64,000 nucleotides of DNA, from contig NZNW01000132.1 in assembly GCA_002695065.1 (NCBI GenBank), forward strand, positions 1 to 64,000, given 5' to 3'. The notes below the pieces were generated by a model. It was not told the DNA's origin and searched no databases. It worked only from the letters and a program-made list of their open reading frames with translations. This document shows, piece after piece, positions 26,505-35,698 of this stretch; position 1 is the stretch's first letter; each line of letters starts with the position of its first letter. This stretch comes from Salinicola sp. (GTDB lineage Bacteria; Pseudomonadota; Gammaproteobacteria; Pseudomonadales; Halomonadaceae). Position numbers and translations under genes: made by a program.

Positions 26505-27707
26505 ATGAGCCAATCCGATCACTCCACCGCGCCCCTGACGATCGTCGGCACCGGAATGGCCGGCGTGGGCCTGGCCCGAGCCATTCGGGGCCGCGATGGC
26601 GAGCGACCGATCACCCTGATCAGTGCCGACAGCGGCGACGAGTATACCAAGCCGCTGCTCTCCAGTGCCTTCGCCAAGCGCCAGACGGCGCAATCGCTGG
26701 TCATGCGCGATGCGGTGGGCCTGGCCGCGACGCTGCGGGCGCGGGTTCGCACCCATACCACCGTGGATGCCATCGACACCGCCCGTCGTCGGCTGAGGAT
26801 CGGTGCCGAGCTCCTGCCCTACGGCCAACTGGTGCTGGCGACGGGTGCCGCGCCATGGCAGCCGTTCGAGGTGGCGTCCTCGCTGCGCCACCGGGTATTT
26901 CAGATCAACGATCTCGATGGCTACCGTCGCTTGCGCGGCGTGCTGGATCGTCACCCCGGCCGCCAGGCCCGCATCGCTATCATCGGCGCCGGCCTGGTGG
27001 GTTGCGAGTTCGCCAATGACCTGCATGCGGGGGGCCACCGGGTCGCCCTGATCGCGCCCGAGGCGACGCCGCTGCCCCGCCTGCTGCCGCCACCGTTGGG
27101 GCGGGCGCTGGGCGAGGCCTTCGCCGAAGCCGGCATCCGCGGCTATTTCGAACGTCAGGTCTCGGCGCTTCACGACGATGGCGAAGGCGTGACGCTGGTC
27201 CTGGACGACGGTGAAGCGCTGGCAGCGGACCTGGTGCTGGTCGCGACGGGGCTGCGCCCACGCACGGCACTCGCCGAAGTGGCGGGGCTGGCGGTCTCGC
27301 CGGCCGGTATCCTGACCGACCGGCGGCTCGCGACCAGCGCGCCGAACGTCTTCGCGCTGGGTGACGTGGCCTGTGTCGATGGGCTCGACGCCCCGGTCGG
27401 CGGCTTGAGTGCCATGTACGTCCAGCCGCTGCAGGCCGCTGTCAAAGCGCTGGCGGCAACGCTCGCCGGCATACCCACCGAGGTGAGTTACGGCGCCTGG
27501 CCGGTGGTGGTCAAGACGCCGTTGCTGCCGGTTGTCGCACTACCGCCGCGCGAACCCCCCCACCGTTGGCGGATCGAAGGAGAGGCCAGCGATTTCAGCG
27601 CCTTGGCCGAGGACGAGTCAGGACGGTTGCTGGGCTTCGCGCTGACCGGGCGCTGTGTTCGTCGTAAAGTCGAACTGGCGCGAGCTGCCCCCCCGTTGCT
27701 AGGCTAG
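26505..27707 (+). CDS. rubB: Rubredoxin-NAD(+) reductase-like FAD-dependent oxidoreductase
   Basis: This 400-residue flavoprotein has an FAD-binding Rossmann motif (IVGTGMAGVGLARAIRG, about residues 12-28), a second nucleotide-binding motif for NAD(P)H (IAIIGAGLVGCEFANDL, about 158-174) and the C-terminal FAD motif TSAPNVFALGDVACVDG. These features fit RubB, which passes electrons from NADH to rubredoxin for alkane hydroxylation or oxidative-stress reduction. No rubredoxin gene lies next to it, unlike in Pseudomonas aeruginosa, where rubA1-rubA2-rubB are together beside hup. The ATG at 26505 is chosen because the upstream extension lacks homology. Confidence 0.8.
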   Translation: MSQSDHSTAPLTIVGTGMAGVGLARAIRGRDGERPITLISADSGDEYTKPLLSSAFAKRQTAQSLVMRDAVGLAATLRARVRTHTTVDAIDTARRRLRIGAELLPYGQLVLATGAAPWQPFEVASSLRHRVFQINDLDGYRRLRGVLDRHPGRQARIAIIGAGLVGCEFANDLHAGGHRVALIAPEATPLPRLLPPPLGRALGEAFAEAGIRGYFERQVSALHDDGEGVTLVLDDGEALAADLVLVATGLRPRTALAEVAGLAVSPAGILTDRRLATSAPNVFALGDVACVDGLDAPVGGLSAMYVQPLQAAVKALAATLAGIPTEVSYGAWPVVVKTPLLPVVALPPREPPHRWRIEGEASDFSALAEDESGRLLGFALTGRCVRRKVELARAAPPLLG

Positions 27708-27740
27708 CCCCGGTGGCTACGGTTGTATAAGCCATGAATC

Positions 27741-27850
27741 GTCACCTGATGCTGGACAAACCGCGCCCCGGGCGGCTTATTATGCGTTCGGAGGGGATTC
27801 CCCTCATCGAGAACAACAACTCGTTTAAGATGCAAGGTGTGTCAGGTGAC
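27741..27850. promoter_or_regulatory. Upstream region of the HU gene with nested inverted repeats
   Basis: GTCACCTGA (27741-27749) is the exact reverse complement of TCAGGTGAC (27842-27850). Between them lie GAGGGGA-T-TCCCCTC (27791-27805), which is symmetric, and TATTAT (27778-27783), a possible -10 element with a weak -35 (TGGACA, 27753-27758) at a wide 19-base spacing. The arrangement suggests a structured leader or DNA loop, but no protein can be assigned. Confidence 0.4.
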
Positions 27851-27875
27851 GCCATAGCCAAACTAGGAGGGCTCT

Positions 27876-28151
27876 ATGCGTAAGCCAGAACTCGCTGCGG
27901 CGATTGCCGAGCGTGCGGATCTTTCGAAGGACAAGGCCAGTCAGGTGTTGAACGTCATTCTCGACGAAATCACCGGTACGGTTTCCAAAGGCAACGATGT
28001 CACTTTGATCGGTTTCGGTTCATTTACGGTTCGCGAGCGCGCCGCACGGACGGGTAAGAACCCGCAGACTGGCAAGCCGTTGAACATCCCGGCCAGCAAG
28101 ACCGTGGCCTTCAAGCCCGGCAAGGCTCTCAAGGACGCCGTCAGCAAGTAA
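27876..28151 (+). CDS. hup: DNA-binding protein HU
   Basis: This 91-residue nucleoid protein has the HU/IHF signature GFGSFTVRERAARTGKNPQTG (about residues 46-66), including the proline-tipped beta arm that inserts into the minor groove. It begins MRKPELAAAIAERADLSKDKA and is close to the HupA/HupB type. AGGAGG lies 6 bases before the ATG. It sits beside rubB as in Pseudomonas. Confidence 0.95.
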   Translation: MRKPELAAAIAERADLSKDKASQVLNVILDEITGTVSKGNDVTLIGFGSFTVRERAARTGKNPQTGKPLNIPASKTVAFKPGKALKDAVSK

Positions 28152-28290
28152 GTCGCAAGTTCGGGTCTCGAATTCCCGAGTCGCTCATCCGCCAATGAGC
28201 GCAACGATAGCCGATCCGTCCCGATGCTGGCGGGTCGGCATTCTTCTACACGATGCATTCCTACCCTGATGATCGGTCGTGCGAGGTGGC

Positions 28291-28647
28291 ATGAAGCTCA
28301 AGTTGATGCTCTGGTGGCTGGGCGTGATGCTCAAGCGCGCACGGTCGCGCAAGGCGGCGTTTCGCGAGAGTCTGGAGAAATTCCAGCGATTCGATTGGGG
28401 CGTTGCCACGGAAGACCTGTCGATTGCCCGCCATTATCGGATGACCCCGCAAGCGGTCCACAGCGACACCGGCCTGCCGGTGGACCTGATGCTGGAACTG
28501 CGCTTTCGTGATGCCGACAGCGCCACACGCTTTTTGAGCAAGCCTTCGCAGCGTGCGTTTCGCGAGGGGCTGTTCGACGGTCGGTTACGTCTGGTGGGCG
28601 ACTCCCGCGATCTGGAGCGATTGCAGAGCCTGCTGAAGTATCTCTAG
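28291..28647 (+). CDS. Conserved hypothetical protein of 118 residues next to hup
   Basis: I do not recognise this protein. It is 118 residues, begins MKLKLMLWWLGVMLKRARSRK (a short amphipathic or membrane-associated helix with basic residues) and continues with a mixed alpha/beta region (DLMLELRFRDADSATRFL, GRLRLVGDSRDLERLQSLL) that could adopt an SCP2-like lipid-binding fold; this is only an impression. The ATG 28291 has GAGGTGG upstream. Pseudomonas also has a small unknown gene beside hup. The stop TAG is itself part of a heptad repeat. Confidence 0.65.
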   Translation: MKLKLMLWWLGVMLKRARSRKAAFRESLEKFQRFDWGVATEDLSIARHYRMTPQAVHSDTGLPVDLMLELRFRDADSATRFLSKPSQRAFREGLFDGRLRLVGDSRDLERLQSLLKYL

Positions 28648-28686
28648 CCACGAGCCACGAGCCACGAGCCACGAGCCACGAGCCAC
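28645..28686. repeat. GAGCCAC heptad repeat over and after a stop codon
   Basis: TAGCCAC (28645-28651), whose TAG is the stop codon, is followed by five exact GAGCCAC units to 28686. The unit differs by one base from the GAGCTAC array at 12576. It lies between convergent genes. Confidence 0.88.
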
Positions 28687-28730
28687 GAAGCCGGCAACGT
28701 CCCTGTCGCCGGTATCGCCTCACGCCCGTG

Positions 28731-29444
28731 TCACTGCTGCGATAGGGCTGGCAGGTCGAAGACCAGAACCTCGGCGTCCTCTCCCTTTTCCAGCACGACC
28801 ACCGGCTCATCCACGAGCAGCAGCGCGTCGCCGCCCTCGAGGCGCTGGCCGTTGGCCTCTATACCGCCCTTCACTACGTGGACATAGCTCTGGCGCCCCT
28901 CTTTCAGCGCCAGTTCCGCACGCTCGTCACCATCCAGCAGCGAAGCGTAGATCAACGCGTCCTGTTGCAGTGTCAGTGAGCCGTCGCGGCCATCGGGCGA
29001 CAGGATCAGACAGAGCCGGCCGCGCTTGTCCGCCTCGGTGAAATCCTTTTCGGCATAGTTCGGGGTCAGGCCCCGCGCCCGCGGGAACAGCCAGATCTGC
29101 AGGAAGTGGACCGGCTCGCTGGCGGAGTGATTGAACTCGCTGTGCTCGACGCCGCTGCCGGTGGTCATGATCTGCACCCGCCCCGGGCCGATCGAGGAGC
29201 CGTTGCCCAGGGTGTCCCGATGCCCCAGTTCGCCGCTCAGCACGTAGGAGAAGATCTCCATGTCCTGATGGCCGTGCTGGCCGAAGCCCTGCCCGGGCGC
29301 CACGCGGTCCTCGTTGATGACCCGCAGCACGCTGAAGTGGACGTGCTTCGGGTCGTGATAGCCGGCGAACGAAAATGAGTGATAGCTCTTGAGCCAGCCG
29401 TGATCGGCATAACCGCGTTCGTTACCGCGTCGAATCGTCAACAT
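28731..29444 (-). CDS. Pirin family protein (YhhW-like quercetinase)
   Basis: This 237-residue bicupin has the pirin N-terminal motif with metal ligands (FGQHGHQDMEIFSYVLSG) and HSEFNHS; the pattern of two His, a third His and a Glu is the metal site of YhhW and other pirins, some of which have quercetin 2,3-dioxygenase activity. The physiological substrate is unknown. The ATG at 29444 has AGGAGA 8 bases upstream, so the start is firm; an earlier in-frame codon is rejected. A 22-bp palindrome lies just upstream. Confidence 0.88.
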   Translation of the reverse strand: MLTIRRGNERGYADHGWLKSYHSFSFAGYHDPKHVHFSVLRVINEDRVAPGQGFGQHGHQDMEIFSYVLSGELGHRDTLGNGSSIGPGRVQIMTTGSGVEHSEFNHSASEPVHFLQIWLFPRARGLTPNYAEKDFTEADKRGRLCLILSPDGRDGSLTLQQDALIYASLLDGDERAELALKEGRQSYVHVVKGGIEANGQRLEGGDALLLVDEPVVVLEKGEDAEVLVFDLPALSQQ

Positions 29445-29464
29445 GGCCTGTCTCCTGGTTTTGG

Positions 29465-29486
29465 GCGCCAAGCTTCAGCTTGGCGC
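29465..29486. promoter_or_regulatory. Near-perfect palindrome upstream of the pirin gene
   Basis: GCGCCAAGCT (29465-29474) and AGCTTGGCGC (29477-29486) are exact reverse complements separated by two bases. The site lies 20 bases before the pirin start, within its likely leader, and could be an operator or an RNA hairpin affecting translation. Confidence 0.5.
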
Positions 29487-29573
29487 AATGGGGACAGTTT
29501 ATCGCCTAGATAATCGAACAAAAGCGCGTTTTCATGCGCATATGCGTGCTTAAAATCGAACGATAGGGCGCGC

Positions 29574-30445
29574 TCAGGACTCGCCTCTCCGCGCACCCTG
29601 AATCGACTCGGCCAGTTCCCGCGTCAGTTCCAGTGCCGCATCCACCCCTGCCGCCGCGAGCCGTTCCACCAGGGCGCTACCGACGACCACGGCGTCGGCG
29701 ATCCTGGCGATAGCGGCGGCCGTGCCGCCGTCGCGCACCCCGAAGCCCACGGCGACGGGTAGCGGAGACTGCCGCTTGAGGGCGTCGAGTGCGCTATCCA
29801 GCTCTGCCGCAATATCGAGTCGGCGGCTGCCGGTCACGCCATTGAAGGCGATGCGATAGACGAAGCCGTCGCCCTGGGCGAGCAGTGCCGGCAATCGTCC
29901 GGGCGGTGTGGTCGGCGCCACCAGCGGAATCCGCGCCAGGCCCAGGTCGCGTGCCCGGGCCGTCATGGCGGCGCCGTGCTCCGGCGGCAGGTCGACCAGG
30001 ATCAGGCCATCGACGCCGGCCTCTGCCGCCGCTTGCAGAAAGCGATCCTCGCCGAAGCGCTGGAGCGGATTGAGATAGCCCATCAGCACGATCGGGGTGT
30101 CGTCATCGCGTTGCCGAAAATCGCGCACCATCTCCAGGGTGAGCGCCAATGTCTGGCCATTCGCCAGGGCGCGCTGGCCGGCGCGCTGAATGGCCACGCC
30201 GTCGGCCATCGGGTCGCTGAACAGCATGCCCAGTTCGATGATGTCGGCCCCCGCTGCCGGCAACCGGGCGAGCAGGTCGCGGCTGGCTGAGGGATCGGGG
30301 TCGCCGGCCATCACGTAGGTCACCAGTGCGGCGCGATCGGCGGCTTTCAGCGCCGCGAAGCGACGTGCCAGGCGCGAATCGGCGTTCGGGGAAACAGGGT
30401 TCGGGGTGTCGGTCTTCGACATCTCGGTCGTCAACGATGGCGCGC

Positions 30446-30449
<4 letters not shown>
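29574..30449 (-). CDS. trpA: Tryptophan synthase alpha chain
   Basis: TrpA cleaves indole-3-glycerol phosphate to indole, which passes through a tunnel to TrpB. The 291-residue TIM barrel has the catalytic Glu in [15 protein letters not shown] and the second acid in SDPMADG; the usual PFSDP is LFSDP here, and the phosphate loop reads [11 protein letters not shown]. An N-terminal extension of about 25 residues precedes the barrel. The start overlaps the trpB stop (ATGA), so translation is coupled. Confidence 0.93.
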
Positions 30450-31774
<1,325 letters not shown>

Positions 31775-31857
31775 CAGTCAGATCCGGTCGATCGATTCGA
31801 GGACCACAGATTAGGCTGGTGACGAGTGGGGGAAAATCGATAAACTCTCTTCATCCT

Positions 31858-31872
31858 GTGAGTAAAACTCAC
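31858..31872. promoter_or_regulatory. Candidate TrpI-binding palindrome between trpB and trpI
   Basis: GTGAGT-AAA-ACTCAC is a perfect 15-bp inverted repeat with a 3-base centre, 18 bases before the trpI start and 84 from trpB, in the divergent promoter region. LysR regulators bind such interrupted palindromes, and TrpI of Pseudomonas represses itself and activates trpBA from the shared intergenic region. Confidence 0.6.
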
Positions 31873-31889
31873 CAGTTTTCGGAGATGAA

Positions 31890-32855
31890 ATGGCCACGCT
31901 ACCGTCTCTCAACGCGTTGCGCGCGTTCGAAGCCACGGCCCGCCTGGGCAGCGTCAGCGCGGCCGCCGAGGAGCTCCACGTCACCCATGGTGCGGTCAGT
32001 CGGCAGCTACGGACGTTGGGGCACCATTTTGGCGTCGAACTGTTCGAGAAGGCCGGACGCGGGCTCGTGCCGACGAATCACGGTCGTATGCTATATCCCG
32101 CCGTCGGTGAGGCTTTCTCACGCTTGAGCGAAGGCTGCGCGGCGCTGACGCGCCATCTCGACGAGGCGCCGTTCACGCTGGCTTGCCCCGGCAGCCTGCT
32201 GGCGCGCTGGCTGATTCCACGGCTCGACCGGCTCAACGCCGAGCTGCCCGAGCTGCGCCTGCGGGTGGTTTCCAGCGAAAACGAACTCGACCCGCGTCGC
32301 GAGGATGTCGATGCCACGTTGCGCTTCGCCGCGCCGCCCTGGTTTGATGACATGCCGGTGTTCGAACTGATGCCGGAGCGCATCGTCGCGGTCGCGACGC
32401 CGGAGATCTGGACGACGGCAGCGAAAAGCTCGGCCCATGCCATGCTCGAACGGCTCACGCTGCTGGACACGGCGTCGCGGCCCCAAGCCTGGTCCGAATG
32501 GGCAGTGGCCATGGGCATCGATGACGCGACGCTGGCCGGGGCGCGCGCCAAGGGCCGCAGCTTCGAGCATCTCTACTATCTGCTGGAGGCCGCGCTGGCG
32601 GGGCTGGGGGTCGCCATCGCGCCGCAGCTGCTGGTGGCCGCCGAGCTGCAGCAGGGGCGGCTGGTGGCGCCGTGGCCCGCGATCGAGACCGATGCGTCGC
32701 TGGGGCTGTGGCTGGCGCCCGGCGTCGATACCCGGCGAGGCGAGCGCCTCGCCGAGTGGTTGCGCCGCGAGCTGGGTCAAGGCGGCGGCGCAAGGGGAGA
32801 GCCACCGGAGGACGATCAGCGGTCGGAGCCGTCCTCGAGCGACTCGGCGCGCTGA
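31890..32855 (+). CDS. trpI: LysR-type regulator TrpI, activator of trpBA
   Basis: This 321-residue protein has a LysR winged helix (LPSLNALRAFEATARLGSVS, residues 4-23; VTHGAVSRQLRTL) and a type 2 periplasmic-binding effector domain. Being divergent from trpBA it matches TrpI of pseudomonads, which is activated by indole-3-glycerol phosphate; the sequence also belongs to the GcvA-like subgroup, so assignment rests mainly on position. The C-terminus has a low-complexity tail (about residue 300 on) and overlaps the convergent GntR gene by 40 bases. Confidence 0.8.
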   Translation: MATLPSLNALRAFEATARLGSVSAAAEELHVTHGAVSRQLRTLGHHFGVELFEKAGRGLVPTNHGRMLYPAVGEAFSRLSEGCAALTRHLDEAPFTLACPGSLLARWLIPRLDRLNAELPELRLRVVSSENELDPRREDVDATLRFAAPPWFDDMPVFELMPERIVAVATPEIWTTAAKSSAHAMLERLTLLDTASRPQAWSEWAVAMGIDDATLAGARAKGRSFEHLYYLLEAALAGLGVAIAPQLLVAAELQQGRLVAPWPAIETDASLGLWLAPGVDTRRGERLAEWLRRELGQGGGARGEPPEDDQRSEPSSSDSAR

Positions 32856-33553
32856 CGATAGAGCTCGCTGGTTCGAGTCAGGTGGTCGCGCATCGCCTGC
32901 TCCGCGGCGTCGGGATCGTTGTCGGCCAGGCAGTCGACGATCTGATGATGCTCGCGAAGGGAGACGTCTTCGGCACCGCGGAAACTGACGATGCCGAGAT
33001 GGTAGTCCTTCAGCCAGTGGAGCATGGCGCGAGCCGTCGCCGAGAAAATCGGGTTGCCGGTCATGTCGGCGATGGCGCTGTGAAACGCCATGTCGCACTC
33101 GATGAAGGCATCGCCGCGCTGGCTCCGCTGCATGTCGTCGATCAATCCGCGCAGTTTGTCGATATCCTCGGGCGTCGCCCGGGTCGCGGCCATCCGTACC
33201 ATGCCGGCCTCGAAGAACAGTCGTGCCTGCTTGAGGTGGTCGATGTTCCCGGCATCGTCGTCGAGCAGAAAGCGGGCGGTGGTGTCGAACTGGGAGATCA
33301 TCGAGTGAACGGTGACTTCGCTGACCCGCGCCCGCTCGCCGTGGTTGATGGTGATCCTGCCCATCGAGGCGAGTTGCTGCATGGCTTCGCGGATTGCCGG
33401 CCGGCCCACGCCGTAGAGCGCCATCAGTTCCCGTTCCGGCGGCAGTTGATCGCCGGGTTGCAGTTTCTGTGCACGGATCAGCGCCAGCAAGCGTTCCAGC
33501 ACTTCGTCCGATAGCTTGCGTCGGCGGATCGGACCTGCAGCGATGTCATTCAT
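32816..33553 (-). CDS. GntR-family regulator of the FCD (FadR) subgroup, likely for the apiose cluster
   Basis: This 245-residue repressor-type protein has a GntR winged helix (LQPGDQLPPERELMALYGVGRPAIREAMQQLASMG, in part residues 30-62) and an FCD effector domain (about 100-225) with metal-ligand positions Asp and His (CDMAFHSAIADMTGN, REHHQIVDCL). It is similar to NanR-type regulators. It sits directly upstream of the sugar dehydrogenase on the same strand, so it probably controls the flanking catabolic genes. Two copies of a 15-base motif in the cluster promoters are candidate operators; none is evident before its own start. Confidence 0.82.
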   Translation of the reverse strand: MNDIAAGPIRRRKLSDEVLERLLALIRAQKLQPGDQLPPERELMALYGVGRPAIREAMQQLASMGRITINHGERARVSEVTVHSMISQFDTTARFLLDDDAGNIDHLKQARLFFEAGMVRMAATRATPEDIDKLRGLIDDMQRSQRGDAFIECDMAFHSAIADMTGNPIFSATARAMLHWLKDYHLGIVSFRGAEDVSLREHHQIVDCLADNDPDAAEQAMRDHLTRTSELYRQRAESLEDGSDR

Positions 33554-33659
33554 GAATCTTCCTGTTCTCGAGTACGGAGTGGCCGTCGATCGAACCCATG
33601 TCAGGACGTAGGATAATCGCTTCGGCGATCGACAGGACAGTCGCCTGCCCGAACTCGCC

Positions 33660-34724
33660 CTAGCGGTTCCAGCGTTCGGGAATCACGCTCTGGTGCGTTG
33701 CCGCCGCCTCGTAGGCCGCCTCGACCAGCGCCAGGGTGTTGTAGTTGTCCTCGCCGCGGGTCTCGATCGGGCGGTCTTGCCGATACGCTTCGAGCCAGTC
33801 GGCCTGAAAGGCGAGCACGCTGGCCTGGATCGGTACCCATGGTGATTCACTCCAGGCAGGCGGCTCGGGCCGGACCGTCTGCACCTCGCAGTGGCCCCCG
33901 GTATCGTGGATCTCGAGGACGAAATCCTGGCGCAGGCGCAGCGAGCCGTGGATGCCGTCGACCTCGATCAGACTCTGCGGGAACGGATCGTCGGCGAGCC
34001 GGGTGGCATAGCTGCAATCGACGACGGAGGTGATGCCGTCGTCGTGTTGCAACATCAGGGTGGCGACGTCTTCACCCGCGATCGCGGCGTTGATCCGCGT
34101 GGTCTCGCAATTCAACCGCGCTACCTCGCCGAACAGGGCGCGGGCGATATCCAGCACATGAATGCCCAGGTCCTCGAGGATGAAGCGTTCCGCCCGGGCC
34201 AGATAGGGCTGGGCCGCGTAGACATCGAAACCGCTGCGATAACTGATGCGGCCGAAGAAGGGGCGGCCGATTCGCCCGTTGCGCAGCGTCTCGATCGTCT
34301 GGCGAACCGCATGTTGCCAGCGGAAGTTCTCGTGGATGCCGAGGCTCACCCCGCTCGCCGAGCACTGCGCGATCAATCGGCTGGCGTTCTCCAGCGAGCC
34401 GGCGAAGGGCTTCTGGCAGATGATATCGACGCCATGGCGGGCCGCCAGCGGGACCAGCGCCGCATGGGAGGGCGTGGTGGTGGCGATATCCACGAAGTCC
34501 AGCTCCCCGGCGAACGCGGCGAACAGGGTTTCCGCCTCGGTATAGGCGGCTTCGATGCCGAATAGATCCCGAAAGTACGCCAGTCGTTGCGGATCGCGAT
34601 CGCACAAGGCGACGATCTCGACGCCTTTTCCCATCCCATGGAGATCCCGCCACGCCCGCATCTGGTTTTCGGCGAAGAAACCGCAACCGATCAGCGCGCC
34701 CCGCACAGTTCGCTGTTGGGTCAT
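33660..34724 (-). CDS. apdG: Gfo/Idh/MocA oxidoreductase, probable D-apiose dehydrogenase
   Basis: This 354-residue NAD(P)-dependent dehydrogenase has a Rossmann motif (GALIGCGFFAENQMRAW, about residues 9-25) and the family lysine in CQKPFAGSLENA, where the usual EKP is QKP. The C-terminal alpha/beta domain carries LEDLGIHVLDIARALFG with the conserved Asp and His. By neighbourhood with the lactonase, oxidoisomerase and decarboxylase it fits ApdG, which oxidises D-apiose to D-apionolactone in characterised apiose pathways. Another branched sugar remains possible. It is divergent from the lactonase genes. Confidence 0.7.
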   Translation of the reverse strand: MTQQRTVRGALIGCGFFAENQMRAWRDLHGMGKGVEIVALCDRDPQRLAYFRDLFGIEAAYTEAETLFAAFAGELDFVDIATTTPSHAALVPLAARHGVDIICQKPFAGSLENASRLIAQCSASGVSLGIHENFRWQHAVRQTIETLRNGRIGRPFFGRISYRSGFDVYAAQPYLARAERFILEDLGIHVLDIARALFGEVARLNCETTRINAAIAGEDVATLMLQHDDGITSVVDCSYATRLADDPFPQSLIEVDGIHGSLRLRQDFVLEIHDTGGHCEVQTVRPEPPAWSESPWVPIQASVLAFQADWLEAYRQDRPIETRGEDNYNTLALVEAAYEAAATHQSVIPERWNR

Positions 34725-34820
34725 CTGAATCCCTCCCGCATCCGCTGCTGTTCATGGTCCGTCCCGGGCCCGGCTCGCCCGGAACGGATGGCGTAACGGC
34801 ATTAAACCGATGCATGGAGG

Positions 34821-34835
34821 TCATGTCATCATACC
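34821..34835 (-). promoter_or_regulatory. Candidate operator in the apdG/apnL divergent promoter region
   Basis: On the minus strand this reads GGTATGATGACATGA; the same 15-mer with one change (GGTATGATGACCTGA) lies upstream of the MFS transporter gene at 36976-36990. It lies 97 bases from apdG and about 122 from the lactonase start. It is the best candidate for binding by the cluster GntR/FCD regulator. Confidence 0.55.
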
Positions 34836-34957
34836 AAAGGTCGAATGGCGCCCAGCGTCAGAACCGCCATCATCGGTTCGAGACCCGTGCCAGAAAGGGG
34901 TGTCCCGGGGGCGCTTCAGCGGACTTATTGACGGCATCGACGAGAGAAGGAGAGCAC

Positions 34958-35698
34958 ATGGGGACGGACGGCCCGGGCTTGATTCGGCAATACGGCACGG
35001 CGACGCCGGAGCCGGCGCCGTGCCATATCCAGTTGGGAGCGTTGTCGTTCGTCTGGCAGTCGGGCGCCCTGCGTTGGCTCCGTATCGGCGATATCGAAAT
35101 CGTGAGGGGGATCGCTGCGGTGCTGCGTGACCCGCAGTGGGGCACCCATACGCCGATCGTCGATGGCGAGCGGATCGAAGTGGCGCATCGCCATGCCAGC
35201 CTGGCACAGGATTTTCATCTATCGACCGACGGTCCTGATGCCGGCGGTGAGTCGTTGCTGCGTGGACAGTTGCGGGTCGAGGCGACCGAGCATCGGGTCA
35301 CGGTGGACCTTGCCCTCGAAGTCCTCATCGATTTCACCACGGCGCGCAGCGGCGTGAGCATGCTGCTGCCGCTGGCGGGTGTCGTCGGCGGTGAAATTCA
35401 GGTGCTGCATACGGATGGCCAGCGGGAGACCAAGCGGCTGCCCCGCCTGATCAGCCCCTCGCAGCCGCTGTTCGATATTCGGCAACTACAGCTTTCACCA
35501 GCGCTCGATGTCACGGTGAAGGTCGATTTCGAGGGCGATGTGTTCGAAATGGAAGATCAGCGCAACTGGTCGGATGCCTCATTCAAGATCTACAACCGGC
35601 CGCTGGCCTGGCCGACGCCCTATGTGCTCGGGGCGGGGGACCGGGTCGTGCAGCGGGTGGTCGTCTCTGCGGTCGACAGCGGGAGAACGCCCGGATGA
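34958..35698 (+). CDS. apnL: D-apionate lactonase, N-terminal half (split gene)
   Basis: This 246-residue protein corresponds to the N-terminal beta-rich half of proteins of about 600-640 residues of the D-apionate lactonase type. Recognisable segments are ALSFVWQSGALRWLRIGDIE, VIDFTT-like VLIDFTTARSGVSMLLPL and DVFEMEDQRNWSDASFKIYN. The ATG at 34958 has AAGGAGAG upstream; an earlier in-frame start at 34754 lacks homology. Its stop overlaps the next start (ATGA), and the next gene carries the C-terminal half. It could work as a two-chain enzyme or be a recent split. The function is inferred from recalled family sequences and the neighbours. Confidence 0.65.
   Translation: MGTDGPGLIRQYGTATPEPAPCHIQLGALSFVWQSGALRWLRIGDIEIVRGIAAVLRDPQWGTHTPIVDGERIEVAHRHASLAQDFHLSTDGPDAGGESLLRGQLRVEATEHRVTVDLALEVLIDFTTARSGVSMLLPLAGVVGGEIQVLHTDGQRETKRLPRLISPSQPLFDIRQLQLSPALDVTVKVDFEGDVFEMEDQRNWSDASFKIYNRPLAWPTPYVLGAGDRVVQRVVVSAVDSGRTPG

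Noticed and set aside
28210-28239. Hairpin after hup as a terminator.
   Set aside because: A 9-bp stem with one G-T pair exists but the 12-base loop and lack of a T-run make it unconvincing.
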